Shown here: positions 18,446 through 27,360 of the stretch, piece by piece
Numbering within the stretch: position 1 is the stretch's first letter
Layout of the letters: every line of letters starts with the position of its first letter
NCBI GenBank assembly: GCA_963843685.1
Contig: CAWJLO010000008.1
Location: 186,001-250,000, forward strand
Direction: 5' to 3'
DNA length: 64,000 nt
Origin: DASQHL01 sp963843685
GTDB taxonomy: Bacteria; Chloroflexota; Dehalococcoidia; DSTF01; JACRBR01
Notes under the pieces: model-generated
The model's input: only the letters and a program-made list of their open reading frames with translations
What the model was told of the DNA's origin: nothing
The model's database searches: none
Position numbers and translations under genes: made by a program

Positions 18446-19441
18446 ATGGAATACGTACAAACGGTCATGGCCCGAGTGGCCGCGACGAAATTCGATAAGT
18501 CGCTCGAGCCGGGTGGCTTGATGTCGGAGCTCGAAGGGCACCGCGATTTCGTTGCGGGAACGCGCGGGTCGCGGGGGATGAGCGTCACACGCTCGGCGAA
18601 CCCCGAAGGCGATGTCTTGGTCGTGGTTGAGACACGCTGGGCAAACAACAACGCTTTGGCCGATTACTCCGCGAACGAGCCGAACGCGGAGTCCATCTTC
18701 CGGCGGCACGAAGACCTCCTGACCTCCGATGGCCTTCAAGTACACCGCATGCAGTCCGAGGAGACCACATCAGGCGTATCACCGACGAAGGTATACGACC
18801 GCCTTGTGCTACCGTTGGCGATTCCGTTGGGAGTGCTTACATTCGCGCTTCTCGTCATCTACGGCCTCTCCCGCATCTACCTGACGCTTCCCGGTTCGTG
18901 GGCCACCCCACTCGCCGCCGGGATCGCGCTTGGCGTGCTGGGCGTGTCTTGGTACTTCGCGTCTCACCCCGCAGTGCCGCGCTGGCAGATCATGGGGGTG
19001 TTTGTCGTCGTGCTGGGCGCGCTCGCGATCGCAGGTACGGCAGCGGCGGTGTATGACAATCAGCATGCCGAGGTGAAGTCAGTCGAATCTCCCACTCCTG
19101 CGTCAGGTACACCCACGGGGAACCAGGTCATCGACATGGCCGATTTCCAGTTCGAGGACTCCACCGGAGCGAAGAACCCCACCATCACCGTGAGCAGCGG
19201 CCAGACGACCATCGATCTCACGAACACGGGCGCGGCGAGTCACAACATGCACATATCCAGCGCGAGCGGAGACTACGACTCAAGCATCTGCAAGGTGGGC
19301 GGTACTGACCCCTGCTCAGATCCAGCCCTCATCACCGGTGGGCAGACTGGGAGCATCACGTTGAACCTCGCGCCGGGCACGTACAAGTACCGGTGTGACT
19401 TCCACCCGACACAGATGTTCGGAACGCTCATCGTCAAGTAG
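18446..19441 (+). CDS. ABM-like domain / three-helix / cupredoxin fusion protein
   Basis: 331 residues. Residues 1-105 resemble a small ferredoxin-fold ABM (antibiotic-biosynthesis monooxygenase-like) domain, apparently cytoplasmic. Three helices follow (LVLPLAIPLGVLTFALLVI, ATPLAAGIALGVLGVSWYF, QIMGVFVVVLGALAIAG). A Thr/Pro linker leads to a plastocyanin-type cupredoxin of ~100 residues with type 1 copper ligands His (AASHNMHIS), Cys, His and Met (YKYRCDFHPTQMFG). An in-frame GTG at 18440 is an alternative start. It is followed by a strong terminator and is convergent with the cta operon, so it may donate electrons to the oxidase or carry copper for it (inference). Confidence 0.8.
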   Translation: MEYVQTVMARVAATKFDKSLEPGGLMSELEGHRDFVAGTRGSRGMSVTRSANPEGDVLVVVETRWANNNALADYSANEPNAESIFRRHEDLLTSDGLQVHRMQSEETTSGVSPTKVYDRLVLPLAIPLGVLTFALLVIYGLSRIYLTLPGSWATPLAAGIALGVLGVSWYFASHPAVPRWQIMGVFVVVLGALAIAGTAAAVYDNQHAEVKSVESPTPASGTPTGNQVIDMADFQFEDSTGAKNPTITVSSGQTTIDLTNTGAASHNMHISSASGDYDSSICKVGGTDPCSDPALITGGQTGSITLNLAPGTYKYRCDFHPTQMFGTLIVK

Positions 19442-19461
19442 CCGAGTCGACTCTCAGGTCG

Positions 19462-19489
19462 AAGGACCGCTCAAGATTGAGCGGTCCTT
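19462..19489 (+). terminator. Intrinsic terminator after the cupredoxin gene
   Basis: A perfect 12-bp stem, AAGGACCGCTCA with TGAGCGGTCCTT, a 4-nt loop AGAT, then CTGCCTTTT. It starts 21 bp after the cupredoxin stop and could also act on the opposite strand against ctaF read-through. Confidence 0.85.
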
Positions 19490-19663
19490 CTGCCTTTTGC
19501 GAAGCTTGGTGATGGGAGCTGCGTTCCCTCCGGCCTTGAGTTGGGTGCATTCGATGGACTCGGCTTCGTCTACTTGGCGCCGCATTGCCGGCCAAATGCA
19601 TCGGATGTCCGCCCAATAGGCAAGGCCGGATCGAACACGAGCCCGGAGGAGGGTGACGGAGGG

Positions 19664-20077
19664 TCAGACGATGTTACCGCCGAGCGTCGTGAGCACGACG
19701 GCGAAGATCGAGAATGCGAGTGCAAAACCCGCGACGAACGCCGTGCTGAACAGTCGGCTATCGAACTTCAGGTGCATGAAGAACAACACGACGAGTGCGA
19801 ACTTTGCGGCGGAGAGCAGGATCAGTGCGGTGATGAACGGTTTGCGAGGCATGTCTACGTAGTAGATGGCGACTTCGATACAGGTGATGACAGCCAGCAC
19901 GAGGCCTACCTGGACGTACTCCATCGGCCCGGGATGACCACGGTGCACTGGCGCCGTGCCTGCGGGCTGCGATGCGGGCACCAGCAACGACATCGCGGCT
20001 ATCCCGCCGCCGATCAGCCCCAGGACCAGCAGGGGAAGCCCAACCAGCAGCGCCGGGTCGTTGAAGAAGTCGTGCAT
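19664..20077 (-). CDS. ctaF: Cytochrome c oxidase subunit IV (CtaF-like)
   Basis: 137 residues: an N-terminal helix (LLVGLPLLVLGLIGGGIAAM), a loop, then three helices with MEYVQVGLVLAVITCIEVAIYY, KFALVVLFFMHLKFDSRLF and the last helix, as in prokaryotic COX subunit IV. The FMHLKFD segment is family-typical. ATG 20077 has AGGAG overlapping the stop codon of the preceding small ORF, so translation is coupled. The N-terminal ~25 residues are strikingly like the whole of that small ORF. Last gene of the cta operon. Confidence 0.88.
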   Translation of the reverse strand: MHDFFNDPALLVGLPLLVLGLIGGGIAAMSLLVPASQPAGTAPVHRGHPGPMEYVQVGLVLAVITCIEVAIYYVDMPRKPFITALILLSAAKFALVVLFFMHLKFDSRLFSTAFVAGFALAFSIFAVVLTTLGGNIV

Positions 20078-20086
20078 CCTGATCTC

Positions 20087-20200
20087 CTAGTACGGTCTCA
20101 GCCAGTAGGCGAACATCGCACCGATTGCTACAACGACGCCCGCAGCGCCGACCACGAGTAGGGGTATCCCCACAAGCAAAGATGGGTCGTCAAAGAACAC
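20087..20200 (-). CDS. 37-residue single-helix protein in the oxidase operon
   Basis: The GTG start gives VFFDDPSLLVGIPLLVVGAA... ending AYWLRPY, with one helix. AGGAG (minus strand, 20210-20214) lies 9 nt upstream and overlaps the ctaE stop. Its own TAG overlaps the AGGAG used by ctaF, so it is embedded in a tightly coupled operon. It matches the first ~25 residues of CtaF (FFNDPALLVGLPLLVLG), so it looks like a partial duplication of that gene's first helix. The likely role is a small accessory subunit of the oxidase, comparable in size to CcoQ-type peptides but not obviously related. No functional proof is possible from sequence alone. Confidence 0.7.
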   Translation of the reverse strand: MFFDDPSLLVGIPLLVVGAAGVVVAIGAMFAYWLRPY

Positions 20201-20212
20201 CCAGACGCTCTC

Positions 20213-20803
20213 CTACCCGACAAGGTACACAAGCGTGAAGATTACAATCCAGACAACGTCGACGAAGTGCCAGTACAGGCCGGCCAGCTCAACATTGAGC
20301 GAGCTCTCCTCCGTGATATGGCCTCGTAGCGACCCGGCCCATAACGACATGAGGATGAGCACACCGACGGTGACATGGGCGCCGTGGAAGCCGGTGAGGA
20401 CAAAGAACGTGGTCCCGAACATGTTCTGATGGAGCGTCAAACCCTCTCGGTAAAACTCCGTGAACTCAAAGGCCTGACCAGACAAGAAGACGATGCCAAG
20501 GAATGAGGTCGCCAAGAGCCACACTCGCATCTGTCGCAAGTCGCCGCGCTGGATGGCCGCGAGCGCCAGTACCATGCTGAGACTGCTCATCAGCAGGACG
20601 AAGGTGCTCACCGAGGTAAACGGGATGTCGTAGAGGTCCTTCGGATAGGGCCCCACGACGCTCCGATCGCGGTAAAGCAGGTACGCGGAGATGAACGAGC
20701 CGAAGAACAGGCACTCCGAGCCGAGGAAGAGCCACATGAGCAGCTTCCGGTTGTCAAGGCCGGTGCTGGTTTCCAGATGCCCTGCCGTCGACGCGTGCGC
20801 CAA
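20213..20803 (-). CDS. ctaE: Cytochrome c oxidase subunit III
   Basis: 196 residues with five helices, the short bacterial form of subunit III. Typical segments are WLFLGSECLFFGSFISAYLLYR, FEFTEFYREGLT, FFVLTGFHGAHVTVGVLIL and LYWHFVDVVWIVIFTLVYL. The start is TTG 20803, supported by GGAGGAG about 7 nt upstream. It lies between ctaD and the 37-aa ORF, and its TAG overlaps that ORF's ribosome site. It supports proton-pumping stability of the oxidase in the cytoplasmic membrane. Confidence 0.95.
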   Translation of the reverse strand: MAHASTAGHLETSTGLDNRKLLMWLFLGSECLFFGSFISAYLLYRDRSVVGPYPKDLYDIPFTSVSTFVLLMSSLSMVLALAAIQRGDLRQMRVWLLATSFLGIVFLSGQAFEFTEFYREGLTLHQNMFGTTFFVLTGFHGAHVTVGVLILMSLWAGSLRGHITEESSLNVELAGLYWHFVDVVWIVIFTLVYLVG

Positions 20804-20824
20804 GACGATTCTCCTCCCCGAACG

Positions 20825-22747
20825 CTACTCCGCGGTGGCCGGCTCGAGCGCCCAGCCGTACAGGCCGACGATCGTCACAACGGCGCCCACCGCGACGATG
20901 CCGACATCGTAAATGAGCCCGAATGCGATGAGCGGGATTCCTACCGCCGACAGCAACGGGAAGTACGACGGCGACGGCAGGTGGATGCCGTGCCCGCCTC
21001 CTTCCCCGTGGCCGTCATCACTGTGGTCCGACGCACCGGCTGGAACAGGGACCGGCACGCCCGTCGGATCCTCTGCGTACTTCCGGTGCCAGAAATCATC
21101 AAGCGCATGCACTTGCGGAATCTGCGCGAAGTTGTAAGGCGGCGGCGGAGATGGGATCGTCCACTCAAGCGTGCGCGCATCCCACGGGTCGTCCCCGGCG
21201 ATCTCGCCGCTGCGGAGGCTTCGGATCACGTTCACGATGAAGACCAGGATCGAGAAAGCGATCAAGAACGCGCCGACTGTCGCCATCATGTTCCAGAAAC
21301 CCCAGCCGTACCCAGCGTCGTAGGTCTGGATCCGGCGCGGCATGCCCATGATGCCGAGCACCATCATCGGCTCAAACGTGAGGTTGAAGCCAATCAACAT
21401 CGTCCAGAAGTGCAACTTCCCCAGGGGCTCGTTCAGCATGCGGCCGGTGAACTTGGGGAACCAATAGTAGGCGCCAGCGAACAGCCCAAAGATGGCGCCG
21501 CCAAACAGGACCTGATGGAAGTGCGCGACGATGTAGTACGTGTCTTGCTGCTGATAGTCGGACGGCACGATTGAGTGCGTTACGCCGGTGAGGCCGCCAA
21601 TCGTGAACATGGCGATGAAGCCGACGGCGAAGTACAGCGGCGTCTTGAAGCTGATCGATCCGCCGTAGAGCGTCGCGAGCCAGTTGAAGATCTTCACGCC
21701 CGTCGGCACGGCAATGAGAATGGTGGAGACGCCGAATGCGGAGTTCGCCACCGACCCGAGGCCCGTCGTGTACATGTGATGCGCCCAGACTCCCCAACTC
21801 ATGAAGCCGATCGCGACTCCTGAGAACACGACGAATGGGTAGCCAAACAGCGGTTTTCGCGCGAACGTCGGTAGTACCTCGGACACGATCCCCATCGCAG
21901 GCAAGATGAGGATGTACACCTCCGGGTGACCAAACAACCAGAACATGTGCTGCCATAGCAGGGGCGTGCCACCCGCGGCGGCGTTGAAGAAGTTCGCGCC
22001 GAACAGCCGGTCAAATGACAGCTCGAACAGGGCGACCGCGATAACGGGCATCGCGAAAATGATCAGGAACGACGTGACGAGCGTCATCCAGATGAAGACC
22101 GGCATCCGGAAGAGGGTCATGCCTGGCGCCCGCATGTTCAGGATTGTGACGATGAAATTGAAGCCGCCGGCGAGGGACGCGACGCCAAGGATCTGGAGTC
22201 CCAGCATCCAGTAATCGATGCCGTTGTCAGGGCTGAACCGCGTCAACGTCAACGGCGCGTAACCAAACCAGCCACCTTCCGGGGCACCAAGGTCGCCTTT
22301 GAGAATGTTCCCCCCGGTAAAGAAGCTCACGTTGAGGAAGATCCCGCCAAAGAGGAAGAGCCAGTAGCTGAAAGCATTCAGGCGCGGAAACGCCACATCC
22401 CGCGCACCGATCATGAGCGGCACAAGCAGGTTGAAGAACGCCGCGCTCAGCGGCATGACAACCAGGAAGACCATCGTGGTCCCGTGCATGGTAAAGATGC
22501 GGTTGTATCGATCGGGGTTGAGGAATTGCTCGTTTGGCGTGGCGAGTTGAATGCGGATGAGCAGCGCCTCGAGCCCACCTACCAGGAAGAAGAAGAAGGC
22601 CGTCACACCGTACATGATGCCGATGCGCTTGTGGTCGACGGTCGCGATCCAGCTCCAGATGCCCTTATAGGTCGCAGCGTCGTCGCGGATCTCGCGCATC
22701 GCCTGGCCCATGGTCACGCGTCGCGGTGTGTAGGTTGCGCCTGCCAT
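20825..22747 (-). CDS. ctaD: Cytochrome c oxidase subunit I
   Basis: 640 residues with at least twelve helices plus extra C-terminal helices. It binds heme a, heme a3 and CuB. Visible sites: His in TMHGTTMVFL (low-spin heme), the CuB/cross-linked Tyr region FGHPEVYILILPAMG, the HHMYTTG pair, and YYIVAHFHQVLFGGA (heme a3/a ligands). The FGHPEVY form indicates an A-type oxidase with the usual Glu channel. ATG 22747 (MAGATYTPRR) is only 2 nt past the ctaC stop; a longer in-frame start overlaps ctaC and is less likely. Confidence 0.96.
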   Translation of the reverse strand: MAGATYTPRRVTMGQAMREIRDDAATYKGIWSWIATVDHKRIGIMYGVTAFFFFLVGGLEALLIRIQLATPNEQFLNPDRYNRIFTMHGTTMVFLVVMPLSAAFFNLLVPLMIGARDVAFPRLNAFSYWLFLFGGIFLNVSFFTGGNILKGDLGAPEGGWFGYAPLTLTRFSPDNGIDYWMLGLQILGVASLAGGFNFIVTILNMRAPGMTLFRMPVFIWMTLVTSFLIIFAMPVIAVALFELSFDRLFGANFFNAAAGGTPLLWQHMFWLFGHPEVYILILPAMGIVSEVLPTFARKPLFGYPFVVFSGVAIGFMSWGVWAHHMYTTGLGSVANSAFGVSTILIAVPTGVKIFNWLATLYGGSISFKTPLYFAVGFIAMFTIGGLTGVTHSIVPSDYQQQDTYYIVAHFHQVLFGGAIFGLFAGAYYWFPKFTGRMLNEPLGKLHFWTMLIGFNLTFEPMMVLGIMGMPRRIQTYDAGYGWGFWNMMATVGAFLIAFSILVFIVNVIRSLRSGEIAGDDPWDARTLEWTIPSPPPPYNFAQIPQVHALDDFWHRKYAEDPTGVPVPVPAGASDHSDDGHGEGGGHGIHLPSPSYFPLLSAVGIPLIAFGLIYDVGIVAVGAVVTIVGLYGWALEPATAE

Positions 22748-22749
22748 AG

Positions 22750-23547
22750 CTACTGCACTCCGTGTAGCGCCAGTGTTGCGGGTGTACCGCCGCGCTGCGC
22801 GCTCGCTTGCTGCTGGAGCCAAGCGTCATAGTCTTGCTGTGACTCGACCACGAATGTGAAGCGCATGGTCGCATGGTCAAGTCCGCAGAATTCAGCGCAC
22901 TGGCCGTGGAACGTACCCGTCTGCGTTGCCTTCAGCCACATGTGGTTGTCGCGTCCCGGAATAACGTCCGTCTTTCCTCCCAACTTGGGCATCCAGAAGC
23001 TGTGGATGACGTCAGCCGACTGGAGCTTGAATTCGATGTCACGATTGACGGGAATGTGGGCGTAGACTCCATCCGGGTCGTTCGCCAGGATCTGAATCGG
23101 CGACCCGCCGTTCGGATTTGGGTAATCAAACTCCCAGAACCACTGGTGCCCGACGACGTTGACCGTCATGGCGTCCTTCGGCGTCTTGCCCAGATGCACG
23201 ATACCCGAGATGGTCGGCGGAACGAAGAACGCGAGGAGCAGAACCGGCGCGATGGTCCAGCCGATCTCCAGCGCGTTGTTTCCGTGCGTCTGCGGCGGCA
23301 GACCGGGGTCGCCCTTCTTGCGCCGGAAGCGGATGAGGATGAACAAGAGCATCCCCTCTACCAGCACGAGGATGAGGAGCGCCGGCCACATCACAAAGAG
23401 GAAGAGATTCTTCTGGTCCTTGGCCACAGTGCCGGCAGGGGCGAACGTGTTTTGCGGGCTCGAGAACACGCCGCAGCTCGAAAGCATTACGGCCAAGCCG
23501 ATGAGAGAGAGAACGGCCAGAAGGCGCGGCAGACGGCGATCGCGCAC
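22750..23547 (-). CDS. ctaC: Cytochrome c oxidase subunit II
   Basis: 265 residues from GTG 23547, which has GGAGG about 9 nt upstream; earlier in-frame starts give a non-conserved basic leader. It begins with a lipoprotein signal (LAVMLSSC), two helices, then the CuA cupredoxin domain (VNVVGHQWFWEFDYPN, SADVIHSFWMPKLGGK) with ligands in FHGQCAEFCGLDHATM. No C-terminal cytochrome c domain is present, so it is aa3-like rather than caa3-type in this subunit. It accepts electrons outside the membrane and passes them to subunit I. Confidence 0.95.
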   Translation of the reverse strand: MRDRRLPRLLAVLSLIGLAVMLSSCGVFSSPQNTFAPAGTVAKDQKNLFLFVMWPALLILVLVEGMLLFILIRFRRKKGDPGLPPQTHGNNALEIGWTIAPVLLLAFFVPPTISGIVHLGKTPKDAMTVNVVGHQWFWEFDYPNPNGGSPIQILANDPDGVYAHIPVNRDIEFKLQSADVIHSFWMPKLGGKTDVIPGRDNHMWLKATQTGTFHGQCAEFCGLDHATMRFTFVVESQQDYDAWLQQQASAQRGGTPATLALHGVQ

Positions 23548-23766
23548 GCTAGAGAACCTCCGGCGCGCACACCACGGGTCGACAACTGGCGTCGGCCACG
23601 AGAGCTCGGCTGGCGCGGTGCCCGGGACGCAGCATGCGGACTCCCTCGGTTCAAGTCGCCGACGGCGAATTATTCCCGCCGCATCGCGTACGGTCAAGGG
23701 TTCGTGACTTTTCCCACAATTGACGCGACCAACGAACGGCGCGTGCGGCCGAATCTGAGGCAGGCG

Positions 23767-24675
23767 TTATCTGAGGATGAGTTGGTCGAGCGCAACGGCG
23801 ATGAAGAGGAAGGCGAGGTAGTAGATCGAGACCCGGAACACACCCATCGCCGCTCCCGGTTCTTCGCTCGACTGCAGCATCCAAGCCTCCCGCACGAATG
23901 CCGCGCCAAGCACGACCGCGCTCGCCCCGTAGATCCAGCCCACGGTACCCGTGACCAGCAGTGAAAGCGACATGGGCACGAGCAATGCGGCGTAAACCAA
24001 GATCTGCCGCTTCGTTGAAGCCATACTCGCAACAACCGGGAGCATGGGGACGCCCGCGCGGGCGTAATCGTCGCGATACTTGATGGAAAGCGACCAGAAA
24101 TGAGGCGGCGTCCAGACAAAGATCACGCCAAAGAGGATCACGGCCGGCAGGCCGACGCTCCCCGTCACCGCGGCCCAGGCGACGAGCGGGGGCACAGCAC
24201 CGGCTGCGCCACCGATGACGATGTTCTGGGCCGTCGTACGCTTCAGCCACATTGTGTAGACGAAGACGTAGAACAGCGTAGCGCTCAGTGCCAGCAAGGC
24301 CGCGAGCACGTTCGACGAAAGCGCCAGCAGCGCGAATGCGGCAACCTCGAGCCCGACGGCGAAGATCAGCGCGCTCGCCGGCTCCAGACGACCGAGCGGC
24401 AACGGCCTTCCTTGCGTACGATGCATGATCTGGTCGATGTCGCGATCGATATAGCAGTTGATCGCGTTCGCCCCACCGGCGGCGAGAGAGCCGCCGATCA
24501 CAGTAGCTGCCATCAGCCAGAGCGACGGCACCCCCTGCGCGGCGAGGACCATCGTCGGGATCGTGGTGATGAGCAGGAGCGATATGATGCGCGGTTTTGT
24601 GAGCGCGAGGTAGGCCGACGCAAGCTCACGCCAGGAGAGCGCGGGGCGACGAACGGCCGAACTTATCGCACCCAT
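23767..24675 (-). CDS. ctaB: Protoheme IX farnesyltransferase (heme O synthase)
   Basis: 302 residues from ATG 24675 (MGAISSAVRRPALSW). It carries the UbiA-family Asp-rich motif NAINCYIDRDIDQIMHRT, then WTPPHFWSLSIKYRDDYARAGVPMLP, both hallmarks of CtaB/COX10. About eight or nine helices. It converts heme b to heme O using farnesyl diphosphate, feeding CtaA. Its start overlaps the ctaA stop by 13 nt, so the two are coupled. A 219-bp gap separates it from ctaC and may hold a second promoter. Confidence 0.95.
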   Translation of the reverse strand: MGAISSAVRRPALSWRELASAYLALTKPRIISLLLITTIPTMVLAAQGVPSLWLMAATVIGGSLAAGGANAINCYIDRDIDQIMHRTQGRPLPLGRLEPASALIFAVGLEVAAFALLALSSNVLAALLALSATLFYVFVYTMWLKRTTAQNIVIGGAAGAVPPLVAWAAVTGSVGLPAVILFGVIFVWTPPHFWSLSIKYRDDYARAGVPMLPVVASMASTKRQILVYAALLVPMSLSLLVTGTVGWIYGASAVVLGAAFVREAWMLQSSEEPGAAMGVFRVSIYYLAFLFIAVALDQLILR

Positions 24676-25613
24676 TGGGCCATCCGTTCCTGACCGGCGC
24701 GTTCGTCGGCGCCGGATTCGACATCGCGGCCCGGGAGGTAGAACGCCAACGCACTCGTGAGCACCGTTGCGCACCACAGAAGCGCCGCGAGCGAAAGATG
24801 CGCAACGACGACCCCCGCCGCGAGATCGGTCCAGATGTTCGCGGCACCCAGGAGGGCTTGCGCGATAAACGCCATCCCGGCGAAGACGGTGAGCGCGATC
24901 AGCGCCGGTTGCCGGCGGCGCTCCTCGAAGGCCACGTAGATCAGCGCCAGCAGCAGTATCCCGAGCAACCCGGCGAGCAAGCGGTGGAGCATGTGCAGCC
25001 CGACGGCGCTGCCTCCGCCTGGCAGCACGCTCCCGTTGCAAAGGGGCCAGCCGTGGCACGCAAGCGATGCGTCCGTGCCGCTGATGTAGGACCCGAGCAC
25101 GAGAGTCGCAAAGGCGGCACCCGCGCTCAACATCGCGAGGCGGCCGAACGCGGTCTCCGACGTCAGCGGCAGGGCCCGCACCCCCCGTTCGCGCATCAAC
25201 GAGATCGTCAATGTCACGATCATCACTCCCATGAACGCCATAGCAGTCGCCAAGTGCGTAGCGACGATGCCGGCGGGAAGCTCCTTCTTGACTGTCACGC
25301 CGCCGAGGATGATCTGCGCAAGCAGGAGGACGCCGGCGGCAAATGCAAGCCAGAAAACGAGCGGATGCTTACGCTCGGTTTTGAACGTAAAGAAGGTCAC
25401 GCCGAGGAAGAGGAGTCCAACCACGAACGCGGCGGTCCTGTGGGAGAATTCGATGAGCGTGTGCTCGTCCGCGGAGGGGACGAACTTGCCGTGGCAGGTT
25501 GGCCAGTCGGGGCATCCCAAACCAGAACCAGTGGCGCGTACCGTGCCGCCGACCACCACCAGGACGAACGTGGCCACGATGGTGATCAGGAGCAGCCGCT
25601 GGAAGGAGGTCAT
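24663..25613 (-). CDS. ctaA: Heme A synthase
   Basis: 316 residues with eight helices in two similar halves. Conserved sites: GCPDWPTCHGKFVP with the loop cysteines, FSHRTAAFVVGLLF and ATHLATAM (heme ligands), then the second half CHGWPLCNGSVLP, LHMLHRLLAGLLG and VVAHLSLAALLW. It oxidises heme O to heme A for the oxidase. ATG 25613 has GGAGG just upstream. It is the first gene of the leftward cta operon. Confidence 0.95.
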   Translation of the reverse strand: MTSFQRLLLITIVATFVLVVVGGTVRATGSGLGCPDWPTCHGKFVPSADEHTLIEFSHRTAAFVVGLLFLGVTFFTFKTERKHPLVFWLAFAAGVLLLAQIILGGVTVKKELPAGIVATHLATAMAFMGVMIVTLTISLMRERGVRALPLTSETAFGRLAMLSAGAAFATLVLGSYISGTDASLACHGWPLCNGSVLPGGGSAVGLHMLHRLLAGLLGILLLALIYVAFEERRRQPALIALTVFAGMAFIAQALLGAANIWTDLAAGVVVAHLSLAALLWCATVLTSALAFYLPGRDVESGADERAGQERMAQWVR

Positions 25614-25840
25614 AGCCGAGCGCGCGCAAGAGACCGGCGCGGTTTCACTCCTGACTGAAGGTGCGATACGGACATGAGGCCGTTCGTGACCGCCATCACG
25701 AGTAACACGAGGCACGTGCGGGGTCAAGCGAGATGGGAGTTCATGAAGGATCACCCGCCGCGTTGACACTGAACCGAACGCCGCCAAGAATAACTCGGCC
25801 TGACGGAGAGCGCTGAACGGGGAAGGAAGGTTGACACAAC

Positions 25841-26953
25841 ATGACGACTGGTAAGGCTGCGGTGCTGCTCGGCCCAGGCAAGGGCTACGAGATCCAGGAG
25901 TTCGACGTACCGGCGCCGGAGCCGGACGGGATCATGGTCAAGGTGTCGATGGGTGGGATCTGCGGCTCCGACCTTCACATCTGGCGTGGCGACTCGCCGC
26001 TGTTCGCCGCGATGGCCGGTTCGGTGGCGGGCCACGAGATGACGGGGCGCGTGCACGCGCTGGGCTCCAACATCAAGACGGATTCGCTGGGAAGACCGTT
26101 GAAGGAGGGCGACCGCGTCGCCTACGCGTACTTCTACCCTTGCAACCGTTGTTACCAGTGCAACAAGGGGGAGTTCGCTACCTGCCCAGCGAAGCTGGCC
26201 ACGATGGGACCGACAATCAGCCGGTTCAGCGGCGCCTACGGCGAGTACTACTACGTCAAGCCTGGCGGCTGGGTCTTCAAGGTGCCGGACGAGGTAACGG
26301 ACGAGATGGCAACGCCGGTCAACTGCGCGCTGTCGCAGGTGACGTACGGATTGCAGAAGGCGGGGCTGCGCTACGGCGACACTGTCGTCGTGCAGGGGGC
26401 GGGCGGCCTTGGGCTGAACGCGATCGCGGTGGCGAAGGAGATGGGCGCTGACGCGGTGATCGCTATCGACGGGGTGCCGAGCCGCCTCGCACTGGCGAAG
26501 AAGTTTGGCGCGGACGAGGTCATCGATATCACCGAGAACCCCGGACCGATGGATCGTATCGCGAAGGTGAAAGGGCTGACGAACGGCCGTGGCGGCGATG
26601 TCGTGGTGGAGGTCGTCGGCGTGCCGGCGGTGGTGCCTGAAGGGCTCCAGATGCTGCGCGAGGGCGGCACGTACCTCGAGATCGGGAACATCTCGTTCGG
26701 GCGGACGACGGAGATCGACCCGTCGCAGCTGGTTTGGGGTTCGAAGCGAATCCAGGGCGTGATCATGTACGACCCTTGGGTGATCCCGGAGGCGCTCGAC
26801 TTCCTGGTCCGGACGAAGAACAAATACCCGCACGGGGACGTGGTGTCGCACAAGTTCAAGCTGGACGACATCAACGAAGCGTTCAACAACAGCGAGTGGA
26901 TGCGCGAGGGCGAAGCGACGAAGGTGAATCGCGCCGTCATCACGATGACCTAA
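25841..26953 (+). CDS. Zinc-dependent alcohol dehydrogenase (MDR family)
   Basis: 370 residues. Catalytic zinc site in GGICGSDLHIWRGD and AGHEMTGRV, structural zinc CNRCYQCNKGEFATC, and the NAD-binding GAGGLGLNAIAVAKEMGA. It belongs to the zinc-containing medium-chain dehydrogenases (threonine/sorbitol-dehydrogenase side). Substrate not determinable. AGGAAGG lies in front of the ATG. It is divergent from ctaA and convergent with the VOC gene, so monocistronic. Proximity to the two thiolases suggests a role in catabolism of small alcohols or acids (weak inference). Confidence 0.9.
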   Translation: MTTGKAAVLLGPGKGYEIQEFDVPAPEPDGIMVKVSMGGICGSDLHIWRGDSPLFAAMAGSVAGHEMTGRVHALGSNIKTDSLGRPLKEGDRVAYAYFYPCNRCYQCNKGEFATCPAKLATMGPTISRFSGAYGEYYYVKPGGWVFKVPDEVTDEMATPVNCALSQVTYGLQKAGLRYGDTVVVQGAGGLGLNAIAVAKEMGADAVIAIDGVPSRLALAKKFGADEVIDITENPGPMDRIAKVKGLTNGRGGDVVVEVVGVPAVVPEGLQMLREGGTYLEIGNISFGRTTEIDPSQLVWGSKRIQGVIMYDPWVIPEALDFLVRTKNKYPHGDVVSHKFKLDDINEAFNNSEWMREGEATKVNRAVITMT

Positions 26954-26956
26954 GCG

Positions 26957-27358
26957 TCAGGATAGAACGACGTCCTTGACGTGCGTCGCGAGCCACCACT
27001 CGTTGCCCCAGCGGTCCTTCAACCCGGCGCTGCGGTCACCGTACGATTGATCGGCAGGCTCGCGGAGCGACTCGCATCCCGCGTCGAGCGCCCGACGGTA
27101 GGCGGCATCTACGTCCGGGACATAGAGGTGCAGCATCGCGGTTTTCGTGCGGGCGGCGTCGGTGGCCGAGGCAAGCATTACTACCGAGTCGCCGATTTGC
27201 ACCTCCGCGTGCATAATCGCACCCCCTTCGCCAGGCATCCGCATCCGCTCGGTTGCACCGAGCGCGCGCCCGAGGAAGTCGATGAACTCGGGCGCGTCGG
27301 GGACGATGAGATATGGCGTCACGGTGTGGTAGCCATCGGGGATCGGATTTACGGCCAT
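26957..27358 (-). CDS. VOC (glyoxalase/bleomycin-resistance) superfamily protein
   Basis: 133 residues opening YHTVTPYLIVPDAPEFIDFLGRALGA, continuing AIMHAEVQIGDSVVMLAS and DRSAGLKDRWGNEWWLATHV. This is the PhnB-like branch of the VOC fold, with two beta-alpha-beta-beta-beta modules. The metal-site residues are only partly kept, as is common in this branch. Only 2 nt separate its start from the thiolase stop (27361), so it is probably co-transcribed with the upstream thiolase. Confidence 0.85.
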   Translation of the reverse strand: MAVNPIPDGYHTVTPYLIVPDAPEFIDFLGRALGATERMRMPGEGGAIMHAEVQIGDSVVMLASATDAARTKTAMLHLYVPDVDAAYRRALDAGCESLREPADQSYGDRSAGLKDRWGNEWWLATHVKDVVLS

Positions 27359-27360
27359 GG

